A stretch of DNA of 23,176 nt from assembly GCA_032718475.1 (NCBI GenBank), contig JAUCBJ010002197.1, positions 1-23,176 on the forward strand, given 5' to 3'. The stretch comes from Nemertoderma westbladi. Taxonomy: Eukaryota; Xenacoelomorpha; Nemertodermatida; Nemertodermatidae. Under the pieces are notes generated by a model that saw only the letters and a program-made list of their open reading frames with translations, was not told where the DNA came from and did no database searches. A program made the translations under genes and the position numbers. Numbering within the stretch: position 1 is the stretch's first letter; the number at the start of each line of letters is the position of its first letter. Shown in pieces: positions 8,775 through 19,017 of this stretch.

Positions 8775-9025
8775 TATTATGTTCCCATTATTAAGGAACA
8801 AAGAATCCGACCGTATGCAGACTGACTACTGGACTAGACTACAGGTACTGCATGAATATAAGAATATAAAAACAATCGTACTTCACAATCAGATACTTAT
8901 TAATATTATCTTCTGCTGTCCGTACCGGTATATGAATACAGCTGTCTATATTACAAAGCACAGTTAGGTCCCGTCACCAATATATAATTTATATGCACTA
9001 TACAGTATAGATTTATCTCACTACA
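8775..9025 (-). repeat. 5' LTR (251 bp), promoter-bearing
   Basis: This copy directs transcription to the left. It is identical to the 3' LTR apart from one extra T. The outer edge ends ...CTACA on the plus strand, followed by the TAGCC duplication and intact satellite. In element sense it is AT-rich near its start, as expected for U3. Confidence 0.93.
8987..8993 (-). promoter_or_regulatory. Candidate TATA box in the 5' LTR
   Basis: TATAAAT on the minus strand lies about 33 bases into the LTR, inside a longer AT-rich stretch. Its position leaves over 200 bases of LTR downstream for R and U5. Sequence similarity is the only evidence, and other AT-rich sites nearby could serve. Confidence 0.3.
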
Positions 9026-9030
9026 TAGCC
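9026..9030. repeat. Target site duplication TAGCC, right copy
   Basis: It is the second copy of the TAGCC found at 3601-3605. Satellite resumes in phase directly after it with TAAAAACACACTGCG. Confidence 0.8.
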
Positions 9031-11040
9031 TAAAAACACACTGCGACGTATTATAATCGTATGTAGTTAAATAACTCTGGAAGCCCTGTGTTTTCTGAGT
9101 TGTAACACTGTGTACAAGTTGGGAATAGTAACCCCAATTGTCTCACACTTTCTCAAGTCACTGGCACTGTCTCCTCGAAAGTTATAACCTTTTAACTGGT
9201 TCTGTAGGAAGTAACATGAAAAAACGCCGCTTATAGCCTAAAAACACACTACGACGTATTATATTCGAATATAGTTAAATAACTCTGGAAGCCCTGTGTT
9301 TTCTGAGTTGTAACACTGTGTACAAATTGGGAATAGTAACCCCAATTGTCTCACACTTTCTCAAGTCACTGGCACTGTCTCGTCGAAAGTTATAACCTTT
9401 TAACTGGTTCTGTAGGAAGTAACATGAAAAAACGCCGCTTATAGCCTAAAAACACACTACGACGTATTATATTCGAATATAGTTAAATAACTCTGGAAGC
9501 CCTGTGTTAACTGAGTTGTAACACTGTGTACAAATTGGGAATAGTAACCCCAATTGTCTCACACTTTCTCAAGTCACTGGCACTGTCTCCTCGAAAGTTA
9601 TAACCTTTTAACTGGTTCTGTAGGTAGTAACATGAAAAAACGCCGCTTATAGCCTAAAAACACACTCCGACGTATTATAATCGTATGTAGTTGAATAACT
9701 CTGGAAGCCCTGTGTTTTCTGAGTTGTAACACTGTTTACAAGTTGGGAATAGTAACCCCAATTGTCTCACACTTTCTCAAGTCACTGGCACTGTCTCCTC
9801 GAAAGTTATAACCTTTTAGCTGGTTCTGTAGGATGTAACATGAAAAAACGCCGCTTATAGCCTAAAAACACACTCCCACCTATAATATTCGAATATAGTT
9901 AAATAACTCTGGAAGCCCTGTGTTTTCTGAGTTGTAACACTGTGTACAAATTGGGAATAGTAACCCCAATTGTCTCACTCTTTCTCAAGTCACTGGCACT
10001 GTCTCCTCGAAAGTTATAACCTTTTAACTGGTTCTGTAGGTAGTAACATGAAAAAACGCCGCTTATAGCCTAAAAACACACTCCCACCTATAATATCCGA
10101 ATATAGTTGAATAACTCTGGAAGCCCTGTGTTTTCTGAGTTGTAACACTGTGTACAAATTGGGAATAGTAACCCCAATTGTCTCACACTTTCTCAAGTCA
10201 CTGGCACTGTCTCGTCGAAAGTTATAACCTTTTAACTGGTTCTGTAGGAAGTAACATGAAAAAACGCCGCTTATAGCCTAAAAACACACTACGACGTATT
10301 ATATTCGAATATAGTTAAATAACTCTGGAAGCCCTGTGTTTTCTGAGTTGTAACACTGTGTACAAATTGGGAATAGTAACCCCAATTGTCTCACACTTTC
10401 TCAAGTCACTGGCACTGTCTCCTCGAAAGTTATAACCTTTTAACTGGTTCTGTAGGTAGTAACATGAAAAAACGCCGCTTATAGCCTAAAAACACACTGC
10501 GACGTATTATAATCGTATGTAGTTAAATAACTCTGGAAGCCCTGTGTTATCTGAGTTGTAACACTGTGTACAAGTTGGGAATAGTAACCCCAATTGTCTC
10601 ACACTTTCTCAAGTCACTGGCACTGTCTCCTCGAAAGTTATAACCTTTTAACTGGTTCTGTAGGTAGTAACATGAAAAAACGCCGCTTATAGCCTAAAAA
10701 CACACTGCGACGTATTATAATCGTATGTAGTTAAATAACTCTGGAAGCCCTGTGTTTTCTGAGTTGTAACACTGTGTACAAGTTGGGAATAGTAACCCCA
10801 ATTGTCTCACACTTTCTCAAGTCACTGGCACTGTCTCCTCGAAAGTTATAACCTTTTAACTGGTTCTGTAGGAAGTAACATGAAAAAACGCCGCTTATAG
10901 CCTAAAAACACACTACGACGTATTATATTCGAATATAGTTAAATAACTCTGGAAGCCCTGTGTTTTCTGAGTTGTAACACTGTGTACAAATTGGGAATAG
11001 TAACCCCAATTGTCTCACACTTTCTCAAGTCACTGGCACA

Positions 11041-11126
11041 GTCTCCTCGAAAGTTATAACCTTTTAACTGGTTCTGTAGGTAGTAACATGAAAAAACGCC
11101 GCTTATAGCTTAAAAACACTGGCACT
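11041..11126. repeat. Deleted 86-bp satellite monomer, copy 1
   Basis: The unit keeps monomer positions 1 to about 76 and jumps to the last ten bases (CACTGGCACT), losing 122 bp between CACT microhomologies. It is preceded by the marker GGCACAGTCTCC instead of GGCACTGTCTCC, and followed by a unit with ACAATGTGTAC. Confidence 0.92.
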
Positions 11127-12072
11127 GTCTCCTCGAAAGTTATAACCTTTTAACTGGTTCTGTAGGTAGTAACATGAAAAAACGCCGCTTATAGCCTAAA
11201 AACACACTCCGACGTATTATAATCGTATGTAGTTAAATAACTCTGGAAGCCCTGTGTTTTCTGAGTTGTAACAATGTGTACAAGTTGGGAATAGTAACCC
11301 CAATTGTCTCACACTTTCTCAAGTCACTGGCACTGTCTCCTCGAAAGTTATAACCTTTTAACTGGTTCTGTAGGTAGTAACATGAAAAAACGCCGCTTAT
11401 ATCCTAAAAACACACTCCCACCTATAATATTCGAATATAGTTAAATAACTCTGGAAGCCCTGTGTTTTCTGAGTTGTAACACTGTGTACAAGTTGGGAAT
11501 AGTAACCCCAATTGTCTCACACTTTCTCAAGTTATTGGCACTGTATCCTCGAAAGTTATAACCTTTTAACTGGTTCTGTAGGTAGTAACATGAAAAAACG
11601 CCGCTTATAGCCTAAAAACACACTCCCACCTATAATATTCGAATATAGTTGAATAACTCTGGAAGCCCTGTGTTTTCTGAGTTGTAACACTGTGTACAAA
11701 TTGGGAATAGTAACCCCAATTGTCTCACACTTTCTCAAGTCACTGGCACTGTCTCCTCGAAAGTTATAACCTTTTAAGTGGTTCTGTAGGTAGTAACATG
11801 AAAAAACGGCGCTTATAGCCTAAAAACACACTACGACGTAATATATTCGAATATAGTTAAATAACTCTGGAAGCCCTGTGTTTTCTGAGTTGTAACACGG
11901 TGTACAAATTGGGAATAGTAACCCCAATTGTCTCACACTTTCTCAAGTCACTGGCACTGTCTCGTCAAAAGTTATAACCTTTTAACTGGTTCTGTAGGAA
12001 GTAACATGAAAAAACGCCGCTTATAGCCTAAAAACACTACGACGTATTATATTCGAATATAGTTAAATAACT

Positions 12073-12183
12073 ATATAACTAAAAGGCTATGTACGTAGCC
12101 TTTTTAGTTGGTTTCAAATAGTTTTTAAGCGCCTTGAAATATGTTCAGAAAGGCGCTATATAAATATATATTATTATTATTAT
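12073..12183 (+). mobile_element. Short LINE/SINE 3'-tail fragment with ATT microsatellite
   Basis: A 111-bp foreign segment interrupts a monomer and is flanked by TAACT (12068-12072 and 12184-12188). It holds two hairpins. The first is AACTAAAAGGCTA (12077-12089) with TAGCCTTTTTAGTT (12096-12109), with one bulged T. The second is AGCGCCTT (12128-12135) with AAGGCGCT (12150-12157). The second stem followed by ATATAAAT and an (ATT)n run resembles the shared 3' tail of L2/CR1-like LINEs and the SINEs they mobilise. That family link is from memory. The 5' part is absent, as in 5'-truncated retroposition. Confidence 0.7.
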
Positions 12184-12799
12184 TAACTCTGGAAGCCCTG
12201 TTTTCTGAGTTGTAACACTGTGTACAAATTGGGAATAGTAATCCCAATTATCTCACACTTTCTCAAGTCACTGGCACTGTCTCGTCGGAAGTTATAACCT
12301 TTTAACTGGTTCTGTAGGAAGTAACATGAAAAAACGCCGCTTATAGCCTAAAAACACACTACGACGTAATATATTCGAATATAGTTAAATAACTCTGGAA
12401 GCCCTGTGTTTTCTGAGTTGTAACACTGTGTACAAATTGGGAATAGTAACCCCAATTGTCTCACACATTCTCAAGTCACTGGCACTGTCTCGTCGAAAGT
12501 TATAACCTGTTAACTGATTCTGTAGGAAGTAACATGAAAAAACGCCGCTTATAGCCTAAAAACACACTACGACGTATTATATTCGAATATAGTTAAATAA
12601 CTCTGGAAGCCCTGTGTTTTCTGAGTTGTAACACTGTGTACAAATTGGGAATAGTAACCCCAATTGTCTCACACTTTCTCAAGTCACTGGCACTGTCTCC
12701 TCGAAAGTTATAACCTTTTAACTGGTTCTGTTGGAAGTAACATGAAAAAACGCCGCTTATAGCCTAAAAACACACTACGACGTATTATATTCGAATATA
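12184..12799. repeat. 208-bp tandem satellite array, third segment
   Basis: It continues the interrupted monomer (start 11959) and adds units at 12279, 12487 and 12695, the last broken by the SINE. The first of these has lost GT in the CCCTGTGTTTTC stretch. Confidence 0.96.
12787..12799. repeat. SINE target site duplication, left copy
   Basis: The 13-base sequence ATATTCGAATATA is repeated exactly at 13066-13078. It consists of the perfect palindrome ATATTCGAATAT plus one base, and is present once in an uninterrupted monomer of this type. Confidence 0.88.
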
Positions 12800-13065
12800 T
12801 TCGAAGCAGCAGCTTGGTCTAGTGGTGACATTACTGTGCTTCCGATTAGGGAGCCCGGGTTCGATCCCTAGATGTGGCAGCACTGTTTGGGCACAGTGCT
12901 TTAAATGCTGCAGCCTAGCCCAACCCCGGCTTTCATCCTTCAGTGGTCGATAAATGGGAACCAAGGCAACTTGGGAAACAGAGTGGAAGGGTTTACTGTG
13001 GAAGATCACCCATGGTGGTGAACAGGCATTCCTTGGCTTAACGAGCCTAAAAGATTCTCCCATTC
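12800..13065 (+). mobile_element. tRNA-derived SINE
   Basis: A 266-bp insertion carries RNA polymerase III internal promoter elements: an A box TGGTCTAGTGG (12815-12825) and, 32 bases later, a B box GGTTCGATCCC (12858-12868). The tRNA-related head reaches about 12881. An 8-bp perfect hairpin follows, AGCACTGT (12879-12886) with ACAGTGCT (12893-12900), and then an unrelated body to about 13065. It lacks a poly(A) tail. Removing the insert and one target duplication restores a 208-bp unit. It should move with the enzymes of a LINE partner. The family is not recognised. The open frame on the opposite strand across it is not a gene. Confidence 0.85.
12815..12868 (+). promoter_or_regulatory. RNA polymerase III A and B boxes of the SINE
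   Basis: TGGTCTAGTGG fits the A-box consensus TRGYNNARNNG at every specified base. GGTTCGATCCC fits the B box GWTCRANNC. The spacing is that of a tRNA gene without intron, but no complete cloverleaf can be drawn, so this is a SINE promoter rather than a tRNA gene. Confidence 0.85.
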
Positions 13066-13078
13066 ATATTCGAATATA
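13066..13078. repeat. SINE target site duplication, right copy
   Basis: Exact copy of 12787-12799. Satellite continues in phase after it with GTTAAATAAC. Confidence 0.88.
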
Positions 13079-13803
13079 GTTAAATAACTCTGGAAGCCCT
13101 GTGTTTTCTGAGTTGTAACACGGTGTACAAATTGGGAATAGTAACCCCAATTGTCTCACACTTTCTCAAGTCACTGGCACTGTCTCATCGAAAGTTATAA
13201 CCTTTTAACTGGTTCTGTAGGAAGTAACATGAAAAAACGCCGCTTATAGCCTAAAAACACTACGACGTATTATATTCGAATATAGTTAAATAACTCTGGA
13301 AGCCCTGTGTTTTCTGAGTTGTAACACTGTGTACAAATTGGGAATAGTAACCCCAATTATCTCACACTTTCTCAAGTCACTGGCACTGTCTCCTCGAAAG
13401 TTATAACCTTTTAACTGGTTCTGTAGGAAGTAACATGGAAAAACGCCGCTTATAGCCTAAAAACACACTACGACGTAATATATTCGAATATAGTTAAATA
13501 ACTCTGGAAGCCCTGTGTTTTCTGAGTTGTAACACGGTGTACAAATTGGGAATAGTAACCCCAATTATCTCACACTTTCTCAAGTCACTGGCACTGTCTC
13601 CTCGAAAGTTATAACCTTTTAACTGGTTCTGTAGGAAGTAACATGGAAAAACGCCGCTTATAGCCTAAAAACACACTACGACGTAATATATTCGAATATA
13701 GTTAAATAACTCTGGAAGCCCTGTGTTTTCTGAGTTGTAACACTGTGTACAAATTGGGAATAGTAACCCCTATTGTCTCACACTTTCTCAAGTCACTGGC
13801 ACA

Positions 13804-13889
13804 GTCTCCTCGAAAGTTATAACCTTTTAACTGGTTCTGTAGGTAGTAACATGAAAAAACGCCGCTTATAGCCTAAAAACACTGGCACT
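13804..13889. repeat. Deleted 86-bp satellite monomer, copy 2
   Basis: It has the same internal deletion as the unit at 11041, the same CACAG marker before it and the same ACAATGTGTAC unit after it. It is separated from copy 3 by exactly one 208-bp unit, making a tandem 294-bp dimer. Confidence 0.92.
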
Positions 13890-14097
13890 GTCTCCTCGAA
13901 AGTTATAACCTTTTAACTGGTTCTGTAGGTAGTAACATGAAAAAACGCCGCTTATAGCCTAAAAACACACTCCGACGTATTATAATCGTATGTAGTTAAA
14001 TAACTCTGGAAGCCCTGTGTTTTCTGAGTTGTAACAATGTGTACAAGTTGGGAATAGTAACCCCAATTGTCTCACACTTTCTCAAGTCACTGGCACA

Positions 14098-14183
14098 GTC
14101 TCCTCGAAAGTTATAACCTTTTAACTGGTTCTGTAGGTAGTAACATGAAAAAACGCCGCTTATAGCCTAAAAACACTGGCACT
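14098..14183. repeat. Deleted 86-bp satellite monomer, copy 3
   Basis: The deletion junction and markers are as in copy 1. The two following full units also match those after 11041, including TATATCCTAAAA in the second and the GTATCCTCG unit start at 14600. Confidence 0.92.
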
Positions 14184-16679
14184 GTCTCCTCGAAAGTTAT
14201 AACCTTTTAACTGGTTCTGTAGGTAGTAACATGAAAAAACGCCGCTTATAGCCTAAAAACACACTCCGACGTATTATAATCGTATGTAGTTAAATAACTC
14301 TGGAAGCCCTGTGTTTTCTGAGTTGTAACAATGTGTACAAGTTGGGAATAGTAACCCCAATTGTCTCACACTTTCTCAAGTCACTGGCACTGTCTCCTCG
14401 AAAGTTATAACCTTTTAACTGGTTCTGTAGGTAGTAACATGAAAAAACGCCGCTTATATCCTAAAAACACACTCCCACCTATAATATTCGAATATAGTTA
14501 AATAACTCTGGAAGCCCTGTGTTTTCTGAGTTGTAACACTGTGTACAAGTTGGGAATAGTAACCCCAATTGTCTCACACTTTCTCAAGTCACTGGCACTG
14601 TATCCTCGAAAGTTATAACCTTTTAACTGGTTCTGTAGGTAGTAACATGAAAAAACGCCGCTTATAGCCTAAAAACACACTCCGACCTATAATATTCGAA
14701 TATAGTTGAATAACTCTGGAAGCCCTGTGTTTTCTGAGTTGTAACACTGTGTACAAATTGCGAATAGTAACCCCAATTGTCTCACACTTTCTCAAGTCAC
14801 TGGCACTGTCTCCTCGAAAGTTATAACCTTTTAACTGGTTCTGTAGGAAGTAACATGAAAAAACGCCGCTTATAGCCTAAAAACACACTACGACGTATTA
14901 TATTCGAATATAGTTAAATAACTCTGGAAGCCCTGTGTTTTCTGAGTTGTAACACTGTGTACAAATTGGGAATAGTAACCCCAATTGTCTCACACTTTCT
15001 CAAGTCACTGGCACTGTCTCCTCGAAAGTTATAACCTTTTAACTGGTTCTGTAGGTAGTAACATGAAAAAACGCCGCTTATAGCCTAAAAACACACTACG
15101 ACGTATTATATTCGAATATAGTTAAATAACTCTGGAAGCCCTGTGTTTTCTGAGTTGTAACACTGTGTACAAATTGGGAATAGTAACCCCAATTGTCTCA
15201 CACTTTCTCAAGTCACTGGCACTGTCTCCTCGAAAGTTATAACCTTTTAACTGGTTCTGTAGGAAGTAACATGAAAAAACGCCGCTTATAGCCTAAAAAC
15301 ACACTACGACGTATTATATTCGAATATAGTTAAATAACTCTGGAAGCCCTGTGTTTTCTGAGTTGTAACACTGTGTACAAATTGGGAATAGTAACCCCAA
15401 TTGTCTCACACTTTCTCAAGTCACTGGCACTGTCTCGTCGAAAGTTATAACCTTTTAACTGGTTCTGTAGGAAGTAACATGAAAAAACGCCGCTTATAGC
15501 CTAAAAACACACTACGACGTATTATATTCGAATATAGTTAAATAACTCTGGAAGCCCTGTGTTTTCTGAGTTGTAACACTGTGTACAAATTGGGAATAGT
15601 AACCCCAATTGTCTCACACTTTCTCAAGTCACTGGCACTGTCTCCTCGAAAGTTATAACCTTTTAACTGGTTCTGTAGGAAGTAACATGAAAAAACGCCG
15701 CTTATAGCCTAAAAACACACTACGACGTATTATATTCGAATATAGTTAAATAACTCTGGAAGCCCTGTGTTTTCTGAGTTGTAACACTGTGTACAAATTG
15801 GGAATAGTAACCCCAATTGTCTCACACTTTCTCAAGTCACTGGCACTGTCTCCTCGAAAGTTATAACCTTTTAACTGGTTCTGTAGGAAGTAACATGAAA
15901 AAACGCCGCTTATAGCCTAAAAACACACTACGACGTATTATATTCGAATATAGTTAAATAACTCTGGAAGCCCTGTGTTTTCTGAGTTGTAACACTGTGT
16001 ACAAATTGGGAATAGTAACCCCAATTGTCTCACACTTTCTCAAGTCACTGGCACTGTCTCGTCGAAAGTTATAACCTTTTAACTGGTTCTGTAGGAAGTA
16101 ACATGAAAAAACGCCGCTTATAGCCTAAAAACACACTACGACGTATTATATTCGAATATAGTTAAATAACTCTGGAAGCCCTGTGTTTTCTGAGTTGTAA
16201 CACTGTGTACAAATTGGGAATAGTAACCCCAATTGTCTCACACTTTCTCAAGTCACTGGCACTGTCTCCTCGAAAGTTATAACCTTTTAACTGGTTCTGT
16301 AGGTAGTAACATGAAAAAACGCCGCTTATAGCCTAAAAACACACTGCGACGTATTATATTCGTATGTAGTTAAATAACTCTGGAAGCCCTGTGTTTTCTG
16401 AGTTGTAACACTGTGTACAAGTTGGGAATAGTAACCCCAATTGTCTCACACTTTCTCAAGTCACTGGCACTGTCTCCTCGAAAGTTATAACCTTTTAACT
16501 GGTTCTGTAGGAAGTAACATGAAAAAACGCCGCTTATAGCCTAAAAACACACTACGACGTATTATATTCGAATATAGTTAAATAACTCTGGAAGCCCTGT
16601 GTTTTCTGAGTTGTAACACTGTGTACAAATTGGGAATAGTAACCCCAATTGTCTCACACTTTCTCAAGTCACTGGCACA

Positions 16680-16765
16680 GTCTCCTCGAAAGTTATAACC
16701 TTTTAACTGGTTCTGTAGGTAGTAACATGAAAAAACGCCGCTTATAGCCTAAAAACACTGGCACT
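16680..16765. repeat. Deleted 86-bp satellite monomer, copy 4
   Basis: It has the CACAG marker and is followed by an ACAATGTGTAC unit. The second following unit differs from those after copies 1, 3 and 6, so the shared block has been cut by later exchange here. Confidence 0.92.
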
Positions 16766-18221
16766 GTCTCCTCGAAAGTTATAACCTTTTAACTGGTTCT
16801 GTAGGTAGTAACATGAAAAAACGCCGCTTATAGCCTAAAAACACACTCCGACGTATTATAATCGTATGTAGTTAAATAACTCTGGAAGCCCTGTGTTTTC
16901 TGAGTTGTAACAATGTGTACAAGTTGGGAATAGTAACCCCAATTGTCTCACACTTTCTCAAGTCACTGGCACTGTCTCCTCGAAAGTTATAACCTTTTAA
17001 CTGGTTCTGTAGGTAGTAACATGAAAAAACGCCGCTTATAGCCTAAAAACACACTCCGACGTATTATATTCGAATATAGTTAAATAACTCTGGAAGCCCT
17101 GTGTTTTCTGAGTTGTAACACTGTGTACAAATTGGGAATAGTAACCCCAATTGTCTCACACTTTCTCAAGTCACTGGCACTGTCTCCTCGAAAGTTATAA
17201 CCTTTTAACTGGTTCTGTAGGTAGTAACATGAAAAAACGCCGCTTATAGCCTAAAAACACACTACGACGTATTATATTCGAATATAGTTAAATAACTCTG
17301 GAAGCCCTGTGTTTTCTGAGTTGTAACACTGTGTACAAATTGGGAATAGTAACCCCAATTGTCTCACACTTTCTCAAGTCACTGGCACTGTCTCCTCGAA
17401 AGTTATAACCTTTTAACTGGTTCTGTAGGTAGTAACATGAAAAAACGGCGCTTATAGCCTAAAAACACACTACGACGTATTATATTCGAATATAGTTAAA
17501 TAACTCTGGAAGCCCTGTGTTTTCTGAGTTGTAACACGGTGTACAAATTGGGAATAGTAACCCCAATTGTCTCACACTTTCTCAAGTCACTGGCACTGTC
17601 TCGTCGAAAGTTATAACCTTTTAACTGGTTCTGTAGGAAGTAACATGAAAAAACGCCGCTTATAGCCTAAAAACACACTACGACGTATTATATTCGAATA
17701 TAGTTAAATAACTCTGGAAGCCCTGTGTTTTCTGAGTTGTAACACTGTGTACAAATTGGGAATAGTAACCCCAATTGTCTCACACTTTCTCAAGTCACTG
17801 GCACTGTCTCCTCGAAAGTTATAACCTTTTAACTGGTTCTGTAGGAAGTAACATGAAAAAACGCCGCTTATAGCCTAAAAACACACTCCGACGTATTATA
17901 ATCGTATGTAGTTAAATAACTCTGGAAGCCCTGTGTTTTCTGAGTTGTAACACTGTGTACAAGTTGGGAATAGTAACCCCAATTGTCTCACACTTTCTCA
18001 AGTCACTGGCACTGTCTCCTCGAAAGTTATAACCTTTTAACTGGTTCTGTAGGTAGTAACATGAAAAAACGCCGCTTATAGCCTAAAAACACACTCCGAC
18101 GTATTATATTCGAATATAGTTAAATAACTCTGGAAGCCCTGTGTTTTCTGAGTTGTAACACTGTGTACAAATTGGGAATAGTAACCCCAATTGTCTCACA
18201 CTTTCTCAAGTCACTGGCACT

Positions 18222-18307
18222 GTCTCCTCGAAAGTTATAACCTTTTAACTGGTTCTGTAGGTAGTAACATGAAAAAACGCCGCTTATAGCCTAAAAACAC
18301 TGGCACT
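18222..18307. repeat. Deleted 86-bp satellite monomer, copy 5
   Basis: The junction is identical, but this copy has the common CACTG marker and is followed directly by a TATATCCTAAAA unit without the ACAATG unit. This suggests a recombinant of the block. Confidence 0.92.
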
Positions 18308-18931
18308 GTCTCCTCGAAAGTTATAACCTTTTAACTGGTTCTGTAGGTAGCAACATGAAAAAACGCCGCTTATATCCTAAAAACACACTCCCACCTATAA
18401 TATTCGAATATAGTTAAATAACTCTGGAAGCCCTGTGTTTTCTGAGTTGTAACACTGTGTACAAGTTGGGAATAGTAACCCCAATTGTCTCACACTTTCT
18501 CAAGTCACTGGCACTGTCTCCTCGAAAGTTATAACCTTTTAACTGGTTCTGTAGGTAGTAACATGAAAAAACGCCGCTTATAGCCTAAAAACACACTCCG
18601 ACGTATTATATTCGTATGTAGTTGAATAACTCTGGAAGCCCTGTGTTTTCTGAGTTGTAACACTGTGTACAAGTTGGGAATAGTAACCCCAATTGTCTCA
18701 CACTTTCTCAAGTCACTGGCACTGTCTCCTCGAAAGTTATAACCTTTTAACTGGTTCTGTATGTAGTAACATGAAAAAACGCCGCTTATAGCCTAAAAAC
18801 ACACTCCCACCTATTATATTCGAATATAGTTGAATAACTCTGGAAGCCCTGTGTTTTCTGAGTTGTAACACTGTGTACAAATTGGGAATAGTAACCCCAA
18901 TTGTCTCACACTTTCTCAAGTCACTGGCACA

Positions 18932-19017
18932 GTCTCCTCGAAAGTTATAACCTTTTAACTGGTTCTGTAGGTAGTAACATGAAAAAACGCCGCTTATAGC
19001 CTAAAAACACTGGCACT
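18932..19017. repeat. Deleted 86-bp satellite monomer, copy 6
   Basis: It has the CACAG marker and is followed by the ACAATGTGTAC unit (19018), the TATATCCTAAAA unit (19226) and a GTATCCTCG unit (19434), the same order as after copies 1 and 3. Confidence 0.92.

Larger units (their letters stand above)
3606..9025 (-). mobile_element. Full-length Ty3/gypsy LTR retrotransposon, CsRn1-like, with C-terminal PWWP-like domain
   Basis: A 5.42-kb element lies in minus orientation and splits one satellite monomer: 70 bp at 3536-3605 plus 138 bp at 9031-9168 rebuild exactly 208 bp. It has two near-identical LTRs, a tRNA-Trp-like primer site, gag, pol in the -1 frame, a polypurine tract and a TAGCC target duplication (3601-3605 and 9026-9030). 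The domain order protease-RT-RNase H-integrase places it in Ty3/gypsy. The CHCC Gag knuckle, the tRNA-Trp primer site and the GPY/F module point to the CsRn1 lineage (family assignment from remembered hallmarks, not from a tree). Both reading frames are open and the key catalytic residues are present, so it may be autonomous. The LTRs differ at one position, indicating a recent insertion. Confidence 0.95.
9026..12072. repeat. 208-bp tandem satellite array, second segment
   Basis: It begins with the 138-bp remainder of the monomer broken by the retrotransposon. Units then start at 9169, 9377, 9585, 9793, 10001, 10209, 10417, 10625, 10833, 11041 (an 86-bp unit), 11127, 11335, 11543, 11751 and 11959. 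Units 9377-10833 carry the same marker variants as units 1873-3536 of the left segment, showing an old block duplication. The last unit is interrupted by the small insertion at 12073. Confidence 0.97.

Noticed and set aside
3606-9025. Endogenous retrovirus with an envelope gene
   Set aside because: Pol extends to the 3' LTR with no further frame that could encode an envelope. The C-terminal extra domain is PWWP-like, not a membrane protein.
12806-12881. Functional tRNA gene
   Set aside because: The A and B boxes are good, but the acceptor arm does not pair and no clean anticodon arm can be drawn. It is the head of a SINE.
12785-13063. 92-codon minus-strand open frame over the SINE
   Set aside because: It spans the SINE and its target duplication and contains the complement of the Pol III boxes, with no protein domain.
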